Shown here: positions 1-8,568 of the stretch, piece after piece
How the letters are laid out: each line of letters begins with the position of its first letter
How positions within the stretch are numbered: position 1 is the first letter of the stretch
From: Gordonia insulae
GTDB lineage: Bacteria; Actinomycetota; Actinomycetes; Mycobacteriales; Mycobacteriaceae
Direction: 5' to 3'
Length of the DNA stretch: 64,000 bases
Assembly: GCF_003855095.1 (NCBI RefSeq)
Contig: NZ_CP033972.1
Coordinates: 2,914,001-2,978,000, forward strand
Translations under genes and position numbers: made by a program
The notes under the pieces: generated by a model
Told to the model about the DNA's origin: nothing
Databases searched by the model: none
Seen by the model: the letters and a program-made list of their open reading frames with translations, nothing else

Positions 1-729
1 GATGGTGCCGCGATGGTTGTCGAGGAACGCGGTGTCGGCCGCGTCGCGCCCGGTGGAGATCCGCACCAGGCTCTGCCGCGGGGCGAGTCGGGTGGCGTCC
101 ACGGCGACCCACTCGTCGTCGATGATCGCCTCGGCCACGGCATGGAAGTCCATCGGGTCACAGCCGGGCGCGTAGACGGCGACCAGTCGGGCCGGGATGT
201 TGAGCGCGCGCAGCAGTGCGACGACGAGGTGTGCGTAGTCGCGGCACACCCCCGCGCCGGCGAGCAGGGTGTCGGCGGCGCCGTCGATCGGATCGCTGGC
301 ACCCGGGATGTAGCTCAGCCGGTCCTCGACGTAGTCGGTGACCTGGTTGAGCAGCTCACCCGGTGGGAGGCTGGTGTCGAACTGGCCCGCGGCGAAGCCG
401 AAGAACTTGTCGCACTCCGCATATCGACTGGGGCGCAGGTAGGTCGAGCGGTCGGTGGTGCTCACCGGGATCGGGTCGGCGGGGGTGGTGACGATCGCCG
501 AGTAGTCGATCACGACGAGACCGGACTCCACGTTCAGACGATGGATGCGGCTGCCGTGCTCACCGACGATCTCCTCGAGTTCGGCCGGTTTGTCGTCCAC
601 GGTGACCTTCAGTTCCTCGGTCATGGAGAGGCCGGGGAGCTTCGCGACGGTGACCTGCATCTCCAGTTCGGTGGCGGCGGAGACATACACCTCGAGGGCG
701 GCAGAGACGTGACGCGGGGCTGTGGTCAT
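1..729 (-). CDS. Transglutaminase-like family protein (3' end beyond window)
   Basis: The reading frame opens at ATG 729 and stays open to the left edge, so only the first 243 residues are visible. The N-terminal half resembles the beta-sandwich that precedes actinobacterial transglutaminase-like domains. The second half carries the cysteine-protease-like core: Cys in GVCRDYAHL, His in DFHAVAEA and Asp in WVAVDATRLAP, the usual Cys-His-Asp order. These proteins are predicted amidases or peptidases acting on peptide bonds, and the physiological substrate is unknown. It is transcribed away from the ROK regulator, which lies upstream on the same strand 55 bp away, so the two could be co-transcribed. 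Family assignment is secure; function is not. Confidence 0.85.
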   Translation of the reverse strand, partial: MTTAPRHVSAALEVYVSAATELEMQVTVAKLPGLSMTEELKVTVDDKPAELEEIVGEHGSRIHRLNVESGLVVIDYSAIVTTPADPIPVSTTDRSTYLRPSRYAECDKFFGFAAGQFDTSLPPGELLNQVTDYVEDRLSYIPGASDPIDGAADTLLAGAGVCRDYAHLVVALLRALNIPARLVAVYAPGCDPMDFHAVAEAIIDDEWVAVDATRLAPRQSLVRISTGRDAADTAFLDNHRGTI

Positions 730-784
730 GCCACCACGGTAGGTCATCCGGCCACGGTGTTCGCGTCGGGCAGCACCTGCGGCG

Positions 785-1906
785 TCAGTCCGCCGCCGTG
801 GCCCCGACCGGATCGGTGTAGATCACGCTGAGTGCGACGACCACCGCCGCACTCTCCTGGACCCGAATACCGAAGCGGGACGGCGCGATCTCGAGCGGGC
901 GCCGATTGTTGGTCGCGGCGTCGAAGGCGGCCTGCACCGGTGCGAGTCCGTCGGGATGTGCGGCGAACGCGTCGCCGGCCACCACGACCGCGTCCGGGTT
1001 GATCACATCGCGCAGCAGGGCGACCGTCGCACCGAGGACCTCGGCACGCTCGTCGGCGATCACCGAGGCGTTCTCCGCGACCCCCAGCCGTTGCGCGGCG
1101 CGGCGCGCCGCCGAACTCCCGATCACCTCCTGTAGCCGGGCACGGCCGCCGGGCGCGAGTTCCGGCGCGACAACGGGGAGGTGCGCGATGGAACCGGCTC
1201 CCCGTAACGGCATGTGCACCTTGCCGTCGATCGACATCGCCATACCGACGGTCTCGCGTGCATAGAAGAACAGGCCGGTGCCGTCGAACTCCCGCGGATA
1301 GGTCAGCAGCAGTTCGGCCGCCGCCATCGCCTGCACGTGCTCGCACACCGAGACGGGCACGCCGAGTTCTGCGGCCACCATCTTCCCCACCGGGACCCGC
1401 TGCCACCCGAGGACCGGGTGATCGATGATGCCGGTGGCCGCGTCGACGATCCCGCCGGACGCGACACCCGCCCACAACAGCCTCCGTCCACTGAAACGTG
1501 CTGCCAGTTCCCGCAATTGGATGCAGAGGTCGCCGACCTCCGCCGAATCACGGGGCGTCCGGACGGCGTGGCTGTAGAGCGTCCGGCCGCCGAGGTCGGC
1601 GATGGCGAGCAACGTCCTTCGCGCGCCGATGTGCATGCCGGCGACGCACAGCTTGTCGCGGTCGAGGGTCAAGGGGTTCTTCGGCCGGCCGATACCACCG
1701 GGATCGACGAGGTCGGGACGTTCGACGACGAGTCCGAGCCGGGAGAGCGCGGTGACCTGACGGTTGATGGTCGCGGGTGACAACGTGGTCGCGGTCGAGA
1801 GATGGTCGCGGGTCACCGGGCCGTTGACCCGGATGGCCTGGAGCACCGAGGCCGCGGGAAGAGATCCCACCTGCAGTGCCGCGGGGACGACTCCGGTGGG
1901 CGACAT
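785..1906 (-). CDS. ROK-family transcriptional regulator (NagC/XylR type)
   Basis: 373 residues. Residues 20-75 form a winged helix-turn-helix (LQAIRVNGPVTRDHLSTATT, then LSPATINRQVTAL), followed by a ROK sugar-kinase-like fold (GMHIGARRTLLAIADL; WAGVASGGIVD; later VVVAGDAFA). The CxCGxxGC zinc motif of catalytic ROK kinases is not evident, which favours a regulator over a kinase. By position next to the SDR and L,D-transpeptidase genes it corresponds to M. tuberculosis Rv0485 (recalled, not searched). It diverges from the SDR gene, with 42 bp between the starts, so both promoters must overlap there. The effector is unknown; ROK regulators normally sense sugars or amino sugars, which would fit a cell-wall neighbourhood. 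Confidence 0.85.
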   Translation of the reverse strand: MSPTGVVPAALQVGSLPAASVLQAIRVNGPVTRDHLSTATTLSPATINRQVTALSRLGLVVERPDLVDPGGIGRPKNPLTLDRDKLCVAGMHIGARRTLLAIADLGGRTLYSHAVRTPRDSAEVGDLCIQLRELAARFSGRRLLWAGVASGGIVDAATGIIDHPVLGWQRVPVGKMVAAELGVPVSVCEHVQAMAAAELLLTYPREFDGTGLFFYARETVGMAMSIDGKVHMPLRGAGSIAHLPVVAPELAPGGRARLQEVIGSSAARRAAQRLGVAENASVIADERAEVLGATVALLRDVINPDAVVVAGDAFAAHPDGLAPVQAAFDAATNNRRPLEIAPSRFGIRVQESAAVVVALSVIYTDPVGATAAD

Positions 1907-1948
1907 GGAACGAATTTAGCAACCGATCTGCCTCGCTAAGCTGATCTC

Positions 1949-2719
1949 ATGAGCAGCAGCACGGCACAACCAGGTTCGTCGGGGACGGAGAAGAAGGTCG
2001 CGGTGGTCACCGGGGCGAGCTCGGGCATCGGGGCCGCGACCGCGCGCCGATTGGCCGCGCAGGGCTATCACGTGGTCCTCGGCGCACGCCGCACCGAGCT
2101 CGTCGAGGAGCTGGCCGCCGAGCTCGGCGGCACCGGCCGTCAGCTCGACGTCACCGACGAGACCTCGGTGAATGCGTTCGTCGAGGGCCTCGACAGTGTG
2201 CACGTCCTGATCAACAACGCCGGTGGCGCCAAGGGCCTCGATCCGGTCGCGACCGCCGACCTCGACGACTGGCGATGGATGTGGGAGACCAACGTCCTCG
2301 GGACGCTGCGGGTGACCAAGGCACTGATTCCCGCATTGATCGATTCCGGAGATGGACTCATCGTGACGATAACCTCCATCGCGGCGCTCGAGGCGTACGA
2401 CAACGGCTCCGGCTACACCTCCGCGAAGCACGCGCAGGCGGTCATGCATCGCACGCTGCGCTATGAATTGCTCGGAAAGCCCGTACGCCTCACCGAGATA
2501 GCACCCGGCATGGTGGAGACGGACTTCTCGCTGGTCCGCTTCGACGGCGACCAAGAGCGCGCGGATGCGGTATACCAGGGCCTGACACCGCTGACCGCCG
2601 ACGACGTCGCCGAGGTGATCGGATTCGTCGCGTCCCGGCCACCGCACGTCGACCTCGATCAGATCGTCCTCAAGCCCCGCGACCAGGCATCCGCGCGGCG
2701 CAACGTCAAGACGGGTTGA
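1949..2719 (+). CDS. Short-chain dehydrogenase/reductase (SDR, classical)
   Basis: 256 residues, the usual length of a classical SDR. The Rossmann motif TGASSGIGAATARRL is near the N-terminus, followed by the NNAG motif (INNAGGAKG), a catalytic Ser in ITSIAALEAY and the YxxxK pair in GYTSAKHAQ. The sequence resembles the YdfG-type NADP-dependent 3-hydroxy acid dehydrogenases, but substrate cannot be told. It diverges from the ROK regulator and converges with the L,D-transpeptidase gene; a strong perfect hairpin separates the two 3' ends. In M. tuberculosis the equivalent position is Rv0484c (recalled). Confidence 0.9.
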   Translation: MSSSTAQPGSSGTEKKVAVVTGASSGIGAATARRLAAQGYHVVLGARRTELVEELAAELGGTGRQLDVTDETSVNAFVEGLDSVHVLINNAGGAKGLDPVATADLDDWRWMWETNVLGTLRVTKALIPALIDSGDGLIVTITSIAALEAYDNGSGYTSAKHAQAVMHRTLRYELLGKPVRLTEIAPGMVETDFSLVRFDGDQERADAVYQGLTPLTADDVAEVIGFVASRPPHVDLDQIVLKPRDQASARRNVKTG

Positions 2720-2738
2720 TCCGCAGACACGTTCGAGC

Positions 2739-2783
2739 AGATGGCGTGGGGCGTATCGGAAACCGATACGCCCCACGCCATCT
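2739..2783. terminator. Bidirectional transcription terminator
   Basis: Perfect 21-bp inverted repeat (2739-2759 and 2763-2783) with a 3-nt AAA loop, lying between the convergent ends of the SDR gene (stop at 2719) and the L,D-transpeptidase gene (stop at 2790). There is no U-tract on either side, as is common in high-GC actinobacteria. Symmetry and position suggest that it serves both strands. Confidence 0.9.
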
Positions 2784-2789
2784 GAAAGG

Positions 2790-4058
2790 TCAGCCGGCCG
2801 GTACGGGCGCCGGCGCGTTCGACGTCGGGGCACCGGACGGGGTCGCCGGTGCGGTCACCTGATCCGGGTCACCCTTGATCGCCGACATGCCCTGCCACTG
2901 CGACCAGTCGAAGATCCAGTCGAAGATGTCGCCGTCGGCCTCCGACAACGGGATCCGGGTACCGGTGACCTCGACTGGGTCGCCGTAGATCGCCGATTCG
3001 AAGTAGCGCTGCGCGTTCTCCAGCGAGAGGTTGATGCAGCCGTTGGTGACATTCGACGACCCTTGCACACCAACGGTTTCCGGGTTCGCGTGAATGAACT
3101 CGCCGTTGTTGGAGATGCGCACGGCAAAGCGTTCGCGGATGTTGAAGTAGCCGGCGGCGGGGTTGCTCATGAAGAAGTCCTCATACTTCTCACTGACCAC
3201 GTGGATGCCGGAGCGTGTCACGTTACGGTCGAGGTCGCCGCCACCGTAGCTGCACGGCAGTGTCATCAGGACGCCGCCGTCGCGGATCACCACGATCTGG
3301 TGCGACGACGCCTCGGCCTTCACCACCTGCGAGCGGCCGATGGCGAAGTCGCTGGTCACATCCGCGGCTCCGTAGGCTCCGCCGCCGTGGTCGACGCCGT
3401 ACAGGTTGGCGGTCATGTGCACCTTGGTCCCCGGTGCGTAGTACTCCTTGGTGCGCCAGTGCACCCGGGAGCCGTTGTCCTCGCCCAGCCAGGCCCAGCC
3501 ACCCTCGGTGGGCGGCTCGGTGGTCACCTTCAGTGCCTTCTCGACCGCGGCCTTGTCCTCGACGGTGCCGTCGAACTTGAGGATGATCGGCGCGGCGATC
3601 CCGACCTCCTGGCCGTCACCGATGTTGACCACCACGTTGAGCTGCTGCTCGGGTGACAGCGTGGTGAACGAGCCGGCGACCGGTGTCGTGACCCGGTCCG
3701 TCCCGATCGCGCTGCCCTGCCACGTGTACTTCGTCCCGTAGCCGAGCGGCTCGGTGATGGTGAACGTCTTCTGATCGTCCGACATCGTGCCGGCGACGAC
3801 CTTGCCGTTCGGGTTCAGCAGCTTGATGTCGGGGTTGAGCAGGCCGTTCTCCGCCCGCACCGACACCGTGGCGGTCGGGTTGGGGGCGTCGTCGGAGTCG
3901 AGCGCGGGTGTGTAGACCACGTTGACCGTCGGCGACTTCGGCTTTCCGTCGTCGGTCCCGGAATCGGTTGTCGAGCAGGCCGCGGCGGCCAGTCCGACGG
4001 CGCCGAGGCCGGCTGCCGTCAGGACTGTTCGGCGGGAGAGGGGAGGATGCGCACTCAT
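2790..4058 (-). CDS. lprQ: L,D-transpeptidase, LprQ/LdtMt5-like lipoprotein
   Basis: 422 residues. The N-terminus is a lipoprotein signal with a twin-arginine-like stretch (SRRTVLTAAG) and lipobox ending AAAAC. Two Ig-like domains (about residues 45-250) precede a YkuD catalytic domain that forms 3-3 cross-links in peptidoglycan outside the membrane. The catalytic segment has His323 and Cys341 in VTNGCINLS; most L,D-transpeptidases read S/T-H-G-C, so Asn replaces the His before GC. The C-terminal tail is Pro/Ala-rich (TPSGAPTSNAPAPVPAG). Length, substitution, Pro-rich tail and location near murB-type genes together fit M. tuberculosis LprQ (LdtMt5, Rv0483). The subgroup call rests on memory of that family; the YkuD assignment itself is certain. 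Confidence 0.88.
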   Translation of the reverse strand: MSAHPPLSRRTVLTAAGLGAVGLAAAACSTTDSGTDDGKPKSPTVNVVYTPALDSDDAPNPTATVSVRAENGLLNPDIKLLNPNGKVVAGTMSDDQKTFTITEPLGYGTKYTWQGSAIGTDRVTTPVAGSFTTLSPEQQLNVVVNIGDGQEVGIAAPIILKFDGTVEDKAAVEKALKVTTEPPTEGGWAWLGEDNGSRVHWRTKEYYAPGTKVHMTANLYGVDHGGGAYGAADVTSDFAIGRSQVVKAEASSHQIVVIRDGGVLMTLPCSYGGGDLDRNVTRSGIHVVSEKYEDFFMSNPAAGYFNIRERFAVRISNNGEFIHANPETVGVQGSSNVTNGCINLSLENAQRYFESAIYGDPVEVTGTRIPLSEADGDIFDWIFDWSQWQGMSAIKGDPDQVTAPATPSGAPTSNAPAPVPAG

Positions 4059-4153
4059 AACGGATCCCAGGATACCGAGAAAAGCCGTGCAAACCCGTTC
4101 TGCCTGCTGTGATATGGCTGTGACGGTGCGCTCAGCACAAACACCCGGCCTGC

Positions 4154-4717
4154 TCAGCCGGGGATGTGCGCCCGCTCACCGTCGTGATCGAAGATCGAGA
4201 CGATCTCGGCCGGGCCGTCCACGGCGGTCATGCCGTGCGGCACCATCGTCGAGAACTCGGCCGCCTGACCGGGCGGGACCAGGATGACGCGATCGCCCAG
4301 GTAGAGCCTGATCGTCCCCGAGATGACGGTGAACCATTCGCGGCCCGGATGCACGCCGAGGTTGTCGGGGTCGACCCGGTGTTCCGGGGTGTACCGCATC
4401 TTGGCCACGGTCACCCCGCCCGGCGCGCCGTCGCGCGAGAGCTTCCACATGGTCATCCCCGCCCAGGAGTGTGGGTCGGGCCGAATGACGACGTCGTCGT
4501 CGCCGACCGGCTCGACGAGCTGATCGAGTGAGGTCCCCAGCGCCCGAGCGATCGGCACGAGCTGATCGAGGGCGACACGTCGATGGCCCGTCTCGATGCG
4601 GCTCAACGTCGAGGGGCTGAGAAAACACCGTGCCGCCAGCGAATCGAGCGTCCATCCCTTCGCCAGGCGGAGCCCACGGATGCGCTGACGCACGACGGCA
4701 TCGATTTCTTGCTCCAT
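4154..4717 (-). CDS. XRE-family regulator with C-terminal cupin domain
   Basis: 187 residues. An N-terminal helix-turn-helix (residues 8-63: IRGLRLAKGWTLDSLAARC, then LSPSTLSRIETGHR) is followed by a cupin (GVHPGREWFTVISG; LYLGDRV; VPHGM). Such proteins usually bind a small ligand in the cupin and repress neighbouring genes. I chose ATG 4717 (MEQEID); ATG 4744 in the same frame would add nine residues but intrudes on the 48-bp spacer shared with the divergent methyltransferase. The divergent arrangement suggests that it controls the methyltransferase/flavoprotein pair. The ligand is unknown. Confidence 0.85.
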   Translation of the reverse strand: MEQEIDAVVRQRIRGLRLAKGWTLDSLAARCFLSPSTLSRIETGHRRVALDQLVPIARALGTSLDQLVEPVGDDDVVIRPDPHSWAGMTMWKLSRDGAPGGVTVAKMRYTPEHRVDPDNLGVHPGREWFTVISGTIRLYLGDRVILVPPGQAAEFSTMVPHGMTAVDGPAEIVSIFDHDGERAHIPG

Positions 4718-4765
4718 GCGCAAGAGTGTATGCGCTGAGAGCATGGCCGCGCTACCGTCGAGGAC

Positions 4766-5791
4766 ATGGCACACTCTCCACGCCCTCAGCACGACCACGG
4801 CGCCCATTCTCACGGCGCACACTCGCACAGCGCCCACTCGCACAGCGCGCACGCCCACGGCGCCCATGCCCACGGCGCCGAACATCCCGACGCCGACACG
4901 ATGGCCACCGTCCTCGACCTCGACGCCGTCGTCGCCGCGGAGTACCTCACCGAGGTACCCGACCGGATCGCCGCGTTCGTCGCCGAGCCCGGCACGATCA
5001 TCGACCTGGGTTCCGGTACCGGGACCGGCACCCTCACCCTGGCCCGACGATTCCCCGCCGCGGACGTCGTCGCGCTCGACAACTCGCCGAAGATGCTCGC
5101 GAGGGTCGCCGACGCCGCCGCGACGGCCGGACTCGCCGACCGCGTGCACACCATGACGGCCGAGCTCGACACGGCCCTCCCCGACCAGCTCACCGGGGTC
5201 GACGTGGCGTGGGCGTCGTCGACCCTGCACCATTTCGCCGACGCCGAAGCCCTGCTGCGGTCGACGTTGCGGGCGCTTCGGCCGGGCGGCATCCTGGCCG
5301 TCGTCGAGATCGCCGAACCACCCACCTTCCTGCCGGCCGACTCCGCCGACGGCGCGGTGGAACTACGCCTGCGTGAGGCGATCATCGGCCACGGCTGGAA
5401 CGGCGGCTCGAACGGACAGGATCACTCCCCGTCGCTTCGCTCGCCCCTGCACCATTCCCCGTCGCTTCGCTCGCCCCTGCATCACTCCCCGTCGCTTCGC
5501 TCGCCCCTGCCCGAGTGGGCGCCGGTCATCACCGCTGCCGGTTTCGAGATCGTCGAGACCCGCGACATCGTCACCGCCCTCGACGACCCGCCCGCCGAGG
5601 CCGCCGAGTATGCGGTCGCCTGGCTGTCGCGGGTCCGGGTCGGCATCGCCGACGACCTGTCCCCGGCAGATCTGGCCGTCCTCGACCGCCTCCTGCTCGA
5701 CGGCGATCCGACGTCGCTGAGACGGCGCGACGACCTCACCGTTCGCAGCCGGCGCGTCGCCTGGATCGCACGTCGCCCGCACGACTCCTAG
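4766..5791 (+). CDS. Class I SAM-dependent methyltransferase with His-rich N-terminus
   Basis: 341 residues. The first 41 residues contain 14 histidines in HSHGAHSHSAH-type repeats, a likely metal-binding tail. The methyltransferase core follows (IIDLGSGTGTGT around residue 79, acidic VVALDNSPKM, then STLHHF and LRPGGILAVVEIAE). Residues 219-248 are three tandem copies of HSPSLRSPL(H), encoded by a 30-bp DNA repeat that looks inserted into an otherwise normal domain. It is followed by a flavoprotein gene and is divergent from the XRE-cupin regulator. Substrate unknown; pairing with a dithiol-oxidase-like enzyme makes thiol or metalloid methylation a reasonable hypothesis only. Confidence 0.82.
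   Translation: MAHSPRPQHDHGAHSHGAHSHSAHSHSAHAHGAHAHGAEHPDADTMATVLDLDAVVAAEYLTEVPDRIAAFVAEPGTIIDLGSGTGTGTLTLARRFPAADVVALDNSPKMLARVADAAATAGLADRVHTMTAELDTALPDQLTGVDVAWASSTLHHFADAEALLRSTLRALRPGGILAVVEIAEPPTFLPADSADGAVELRLREAIIGHGWNGGSNGQDHSPSLRSPLHHSPSLRSPLHHSPSLRSPLPEWAPVITAAGFEIVETRDIVTALDDPPAEAAEYAVAWLSRVRVGIADDLSPADLAVLDRLLLDGDPTSLRRRDDLTVRSRRVAWIARRPHDS
5421..5510 (+). repeat. 3 x 30-bp in-frame tandem repeat inside methyltransferase
   Basis: Three consecutive 30-bp units (5421-5450, 5451-5480, 5481-5510) share the core CGTCGCTTCGCTCGCCCC. The middle unit differs at a few bases. Being 30 bp, each adds ten residues without a frameshift. Related arrays lie at 18526-18670 and 46207-46266. The complementary strand of the core contains GCGAAGC, a sequence known to form an unusually stable mini-hairpin in DNA. 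Confidence 0.9.
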
Positions 5792-5825
5792 TCCGCCCGA
5801 CCACCCTGGACCAACGGTCCACCGG

Positions 5826-5865
5826 TCACCTCACCTCACCTCACCTCACCTCACCTCACCTCACC
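5826..5865 (+). repeat. Eight-copy TCACC pentanucleotide tract before flavoprotein start
   Basis: Eight uninterrupted TCACC units occupy the spacer between the methyltransferase stop (5791) and the flavoprotein ATG (5880). The tract ends 14 bp before the start codon, so changes in copy number would alter the ribosome-binding region or mRNA structure rather than a reading frame. Confidence 0.9.
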
Positions 5866-5879
5866 GAAAGCGAGAAACC

Positions 5880-6866
5880 ATGAGTACCAAGACCTTCGAC
5901 GTGGCCATCGTCGGCGGCGGTCCCGCCGGCCTCAGCGCCGCGACCACCCTGGCCCGATCACTGCGCTCCGTCGTCGTCCTCGACGCCGGCCAACCACGCA
6001 ACGCCCCCGCCGGATCGACCGAGCCCGCTCGCTACGCTCCCGGCGCCCACGGTGCCCACAACGTCCTCGGCCACGAGGGCATCTCTCCCCTCGATCTGCT
6101 CGAGAAGGGCCGCGCCGAGGCCCGCGGCTATGGCGCCGAGATCCGCTCGACGGAGGTCGTGGATGCCGCGCGAAATGACAACGGCTCCTTTGCTGTGAGT
6201 CTCGGCGACGGCACCACGATCACCGCGCGACGCCTCGTGCTCGCGTCGGGCCTTGTCGACGAGCTGCCGGAAGTGCCTGGTGTCCAGGAACTCTGGGGAT
6301 CGTCGGTGCTGCACTGTCCGTACTGTCACGGCTACGAGGTGCGGGGCCGGCGCATCGGCGTACTCGGCACCAGCCCGATGTCGGTGCATCAGACACTGAT
6401 GTTCCGCCAGCTCAGTGACGACGTCACCCTCTTCACCCACACCATGCCCGAGATCGGGGCCGACGAGGCCGAACAGCTCTCGGCCCTCGGCGTGACCGTG
6501 GTCGACGGGCCCGTCGACCATCTGGCGATCACCGACGGGGCCCTCCGGGCAGTCGTGCTCGGCGATGGCTCGGAGGTGGAGCGCGACGCCGTGGTGGTGG
6601 CACCACGCTTCGTCGTCCGGTCCGCTCTCTTCACCCGACTGGGCGGCGTCCTCGCCGACCATCCGATGGGTGGGCAGTACGTCGGCACCGGCATGATGGG
6701 CCGCACCGACGTCCCGGGCGTCTGGGCGGCGGGCAACGTCGCCGACCTCGCGGCCACGGTCGCCGTGTCGATGGGTGCCGGGGTCAGCGCCGGCGCCGCG
6801 GTCAACGCCGATCTGATCGCCGAGGACGCCCGGTCGGCGGTGGAGGCCCGGCGGGTCAGGGCCTAG
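5880..6866 (+). CDS. FAD-dependent dithiol oxidase/thioredoxin-reductase-like protein
   Basis: 328 residues. The FAD-binding motif GGGPAGLSAATTLARS is at the N-terminus and a redox CPYC at residues 146-149 (HCPYCHGYEVRG); the C-terminal FAD motif reads GVWAAGNVAD. Genuine thioredoxin reductases carry CATC-type centres and a GGGDSA NADPH motif. Here the second nucleotide-binding segment reads GVLGTSPMSVHQ without a GxGxxG, and the usual HRRxxxR is absent. CPYCHG plus a degraded NADPH site is the pattern of disulfide-forming oxidases such as GliT and HlmI (family knowledge). It probably forms an operon with the methyltransferase upstream and converges with deoC, only 12 bp away. Confidence 0.82.
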   Translation: MSTKTFDVAIVGGGPAGLSAATTLARSLRSVVVLDAGQPRNAPAGSTEPARYAPGAHGAHNVLGHEGISPLDLLEKGRAEARGYGAEIRSTEVVDAARNDNGSFAVSLGDGTTITARRLVLASGLVDELPEVPGVQELWGSSVLHCPYCHGYEVRGRRIGVLGTSPMSVHQTLMFRQLSDDVTLFTHTMPEIGADEAEQLSALGVTVVDGPVDHLAITDGALRAVVLGDGSEVERDAVVVAPRFVVRSALFTRLGGVLADHPMGGQYVGTGMMGRTDVPGVWAAGNVADLAATVAVSMGAGVSAGAAVNADLIAEDARSAVEARRVRA

Positions 6867-6878
6867 GGTCCGAGGGCG

Positions 6879-7556
6879 CTACCCGGGGAAGCCGTCGAGC
6901 ACCGCGCGCGACGCCGACAGTCCGAGCCGGGTGGCGCCGGCGCCGATGAGTTCGGCCGCGAACTCGGCAGTCCGGATCCCACCGCTCGCCTTGATCCCGA
7001 CGCGATCCCCGACGGCCGCCCGCATCAACCGGACGGCCTCCACACTCGCACCGCCCGCCGGGTGAAAACCGGTGGAGGTCTTGACGATCGATGCCCCCGC
7101 CATCGCGGCGCGGCGGGACACCTCGGTGACCGTGTCGGGACCGGCGAGGTCGAGCAGCGCCGCGGATTCGATGATGACCTTGAGCACGATGCCCTCGCCG
7201 ATCGCCTCCCGCACGGTCAGCACGTCGGCGAACACCTCGTCGAAACGGCCGTCGACCGCGGCACCGACGTCGATCACCATGTCGATCTCGTCGGCGCCCG
7301 TGTCGACGGCCAGCCGTGCTTCGGCGGCCTTGACCAGCGAGTGGTGTTTGCCCGACGGGAATCCGGCCACCACGCACGTCTTCTGCGCGCCGGTGTCGAT
7401 CGGCAGCATCGACGGCGACAGGCACACCGCGTACACCCCGAGGTCGGCGGCTTCGGCAGCGGTCGCCTCGGCGGCGGCACGGGTGGCCTCCGGCTTGAGC
7501 AGTGTGTGGTCGATGAGGGCCGCGACGTCGCGGCGGGTCAGGTCGCTGGTGGTCAC
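6879..7556 (-). CDS. deoC: Deoxyribose-phosphate aldolase
   Basis: 225 residues from GTG 7556. It cleaves 2-deoxyribose 5-phosphate to glyceraldehyde 3-phosphate and acetaldehyde in deoxynucleoside catabolism (cytoplasm). Hallmarks: [10 protein letters not shown] at the N-terminus, [21 protein letters not shown], the Schiff-base lysine in [14 protein letters not shown] and [10 protein letters not shown]. Length matches bacterial class I DeoC. The GTG start is preferred because upstream codons run into the divergent purU promoter. In M. tuberculosis deoC (Rv0478) lies in the same neighbourhood. Confidence 0.96.
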   Translation of the reverse strand: MTTSDLTRRDVAALIDHTLLKPEATRAAAEATAAEAADLGVYAVCLSPSMLPIDTGAQKTCVVAGFPSGKHHSLVKAAEARLAVDTGADEIDMVIDVGAAVDGRFDEVFADVLTVREAIGEGIVLKVIIESAALLDLAGPDTVTEVSRRAAMAGASIVKTSTGFHPAGGASVEAVRLMRAAVGDRVGIKASGGIRTAEFAAELIGAGATRLGLSASRAVLDGFPG

Positions 7557-7598
7557 ACAGACGAGCTTGGCACACTGACATGTGTGGCAGTACCTGAG

Positions 7599-8498
7599 AT
7601 GACCTCCGCAACGACCACCGCCGACCGAGCCGAACCCGAGCACCGGTATGTCCTGACTCTGGGCTGTCCCGACCGCACCGGCATCGTGGCCCGCATCTCC
7701 GGCTTCCTCGCCGAGATCGGCGGATGGATCACCGAGGCCGCCTATCACTCCGACGCCGAAACCGGCTGGTTCTTCACGCGGCAGACCGTGCGTGCCGAAT
7801 CGGTGAAGATGGGCGTCGACGAGATGCGGTCGCGTTTCGCCGCCGAGGTGGCCGCCGAGATCGGTCCGGAGACCGAATGGCGGCTGACCGACAGCGGTGC
7901 GCCGAAGTCGGCGGTGCTGCTGGTCAGCAGGGAAAGTCACTGCCTGGTCGACCTGCTCGGACGCGCACACCGCGGCGAGCTGCCGGCCACCGTGTCTGCG
8001 GTCATCGGCAATCACCGTGACCTCGAGGAGCTGACCACGCGCTTCGACGTCCCGTTCCACCACGTGCCGTTCCCCGCGCAGGGCAAGGCGGCCGCATTCG
8101 ACGCCGTCGCCGAGATCGTGGACGGGTACACGCCGGACGCCGTCGTCCTGGCCCGATTCATGCAGATCCTGCCGCCGCAGCTGTGCGAGGCGTGGGCCGG
8201 TCGCGCGCTCAACATCCATCACAGCTTCTTGCCGAGCTTCGTCGGCGCACGGCCGTACCACCAGGCGTTCGCGCGGGGCGTCAAATTGATCGGCGCCACC
8301 TGCCATTACGTCACCGCCGACCTCGACGCCGGCCCGATCATCGAACAGGATGTCATCCGGGTCGATCACAGCGACACCGTGGCGGACATGGTCCGTCAGG
8401 GCCGGGATATCGAGACGATGGTGCTCTCACGCGGACTGCGCTGGCACCTCGAGGACCGCGTGCTGGTGCACGGGCGCAAGACCGTAGTGTTCAGCTGA
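7599..8498 (+). CDS. purU: Formyltetrahydrofolate deformylase
   Basis: 299 residues from ATG 7599 (a GTG at 7584 would add five). An N-terminal ACT domain ([21 protein letters not shown]) is followed by a formyltransferase fold with the catalytic Asn-His pair in [12 protein letters not shown], the [17 protein letters not shown] segment with its Asp, and [10 protein letters not shown]. PurU hydrolyses 10-formyl-THF to THF and formate, balancing one-carbon pools and feeding formate-dependent purine synthesis. It diverges from deoC across about 40 bp. No clear Shine-Dalgarno sequence precedes either start, so a leaderless transcript is possible. Confidence 0.95.
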   Translation: MTSATTTADRAEPEHRYVLTLGCPDRTGIVARISGFLAEIGGWITEAAYHSDAETGWFFTRQTVRAESVKMGVDEMRSRFAAEVAAEIGPETEWRLTDSGAPKSAVLLVSRESHCLVDLLGRAHRGELPATVSAVIGNHRDLEELTTRFDVPFHHVPFPAQGKAAAFDAVAEIVDGYTPDAVVLARFMQILPPQLCEAWAGRALNIHHSFLPSFVGARPYHQAFARGVKLIGATCHYVTADLDAGPIIEQDVIRVDHSDTVADMVRQGRDIETMVLSRGLRWHLEDRVLVHGRKTVVFS

Positions 8499-8568
8499 TC
8501 CCAGCCGACCCGGCAGGAGCGAGCTCACCGGCCGTTACCGGTCGGCCCCTCGGGGATCGAGCGGGCGG

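Noticed and set aside
4718..5233. N-terminal extension of the XRE-cupin frame into the methyltransferase gene
   Set aside because: It would overlap the start of the divergent methyltransferase by 468 bp, and the extra residues are Val/Gly/Arg-rich complement sequence; ATG 4717 gives a normal-length protein.
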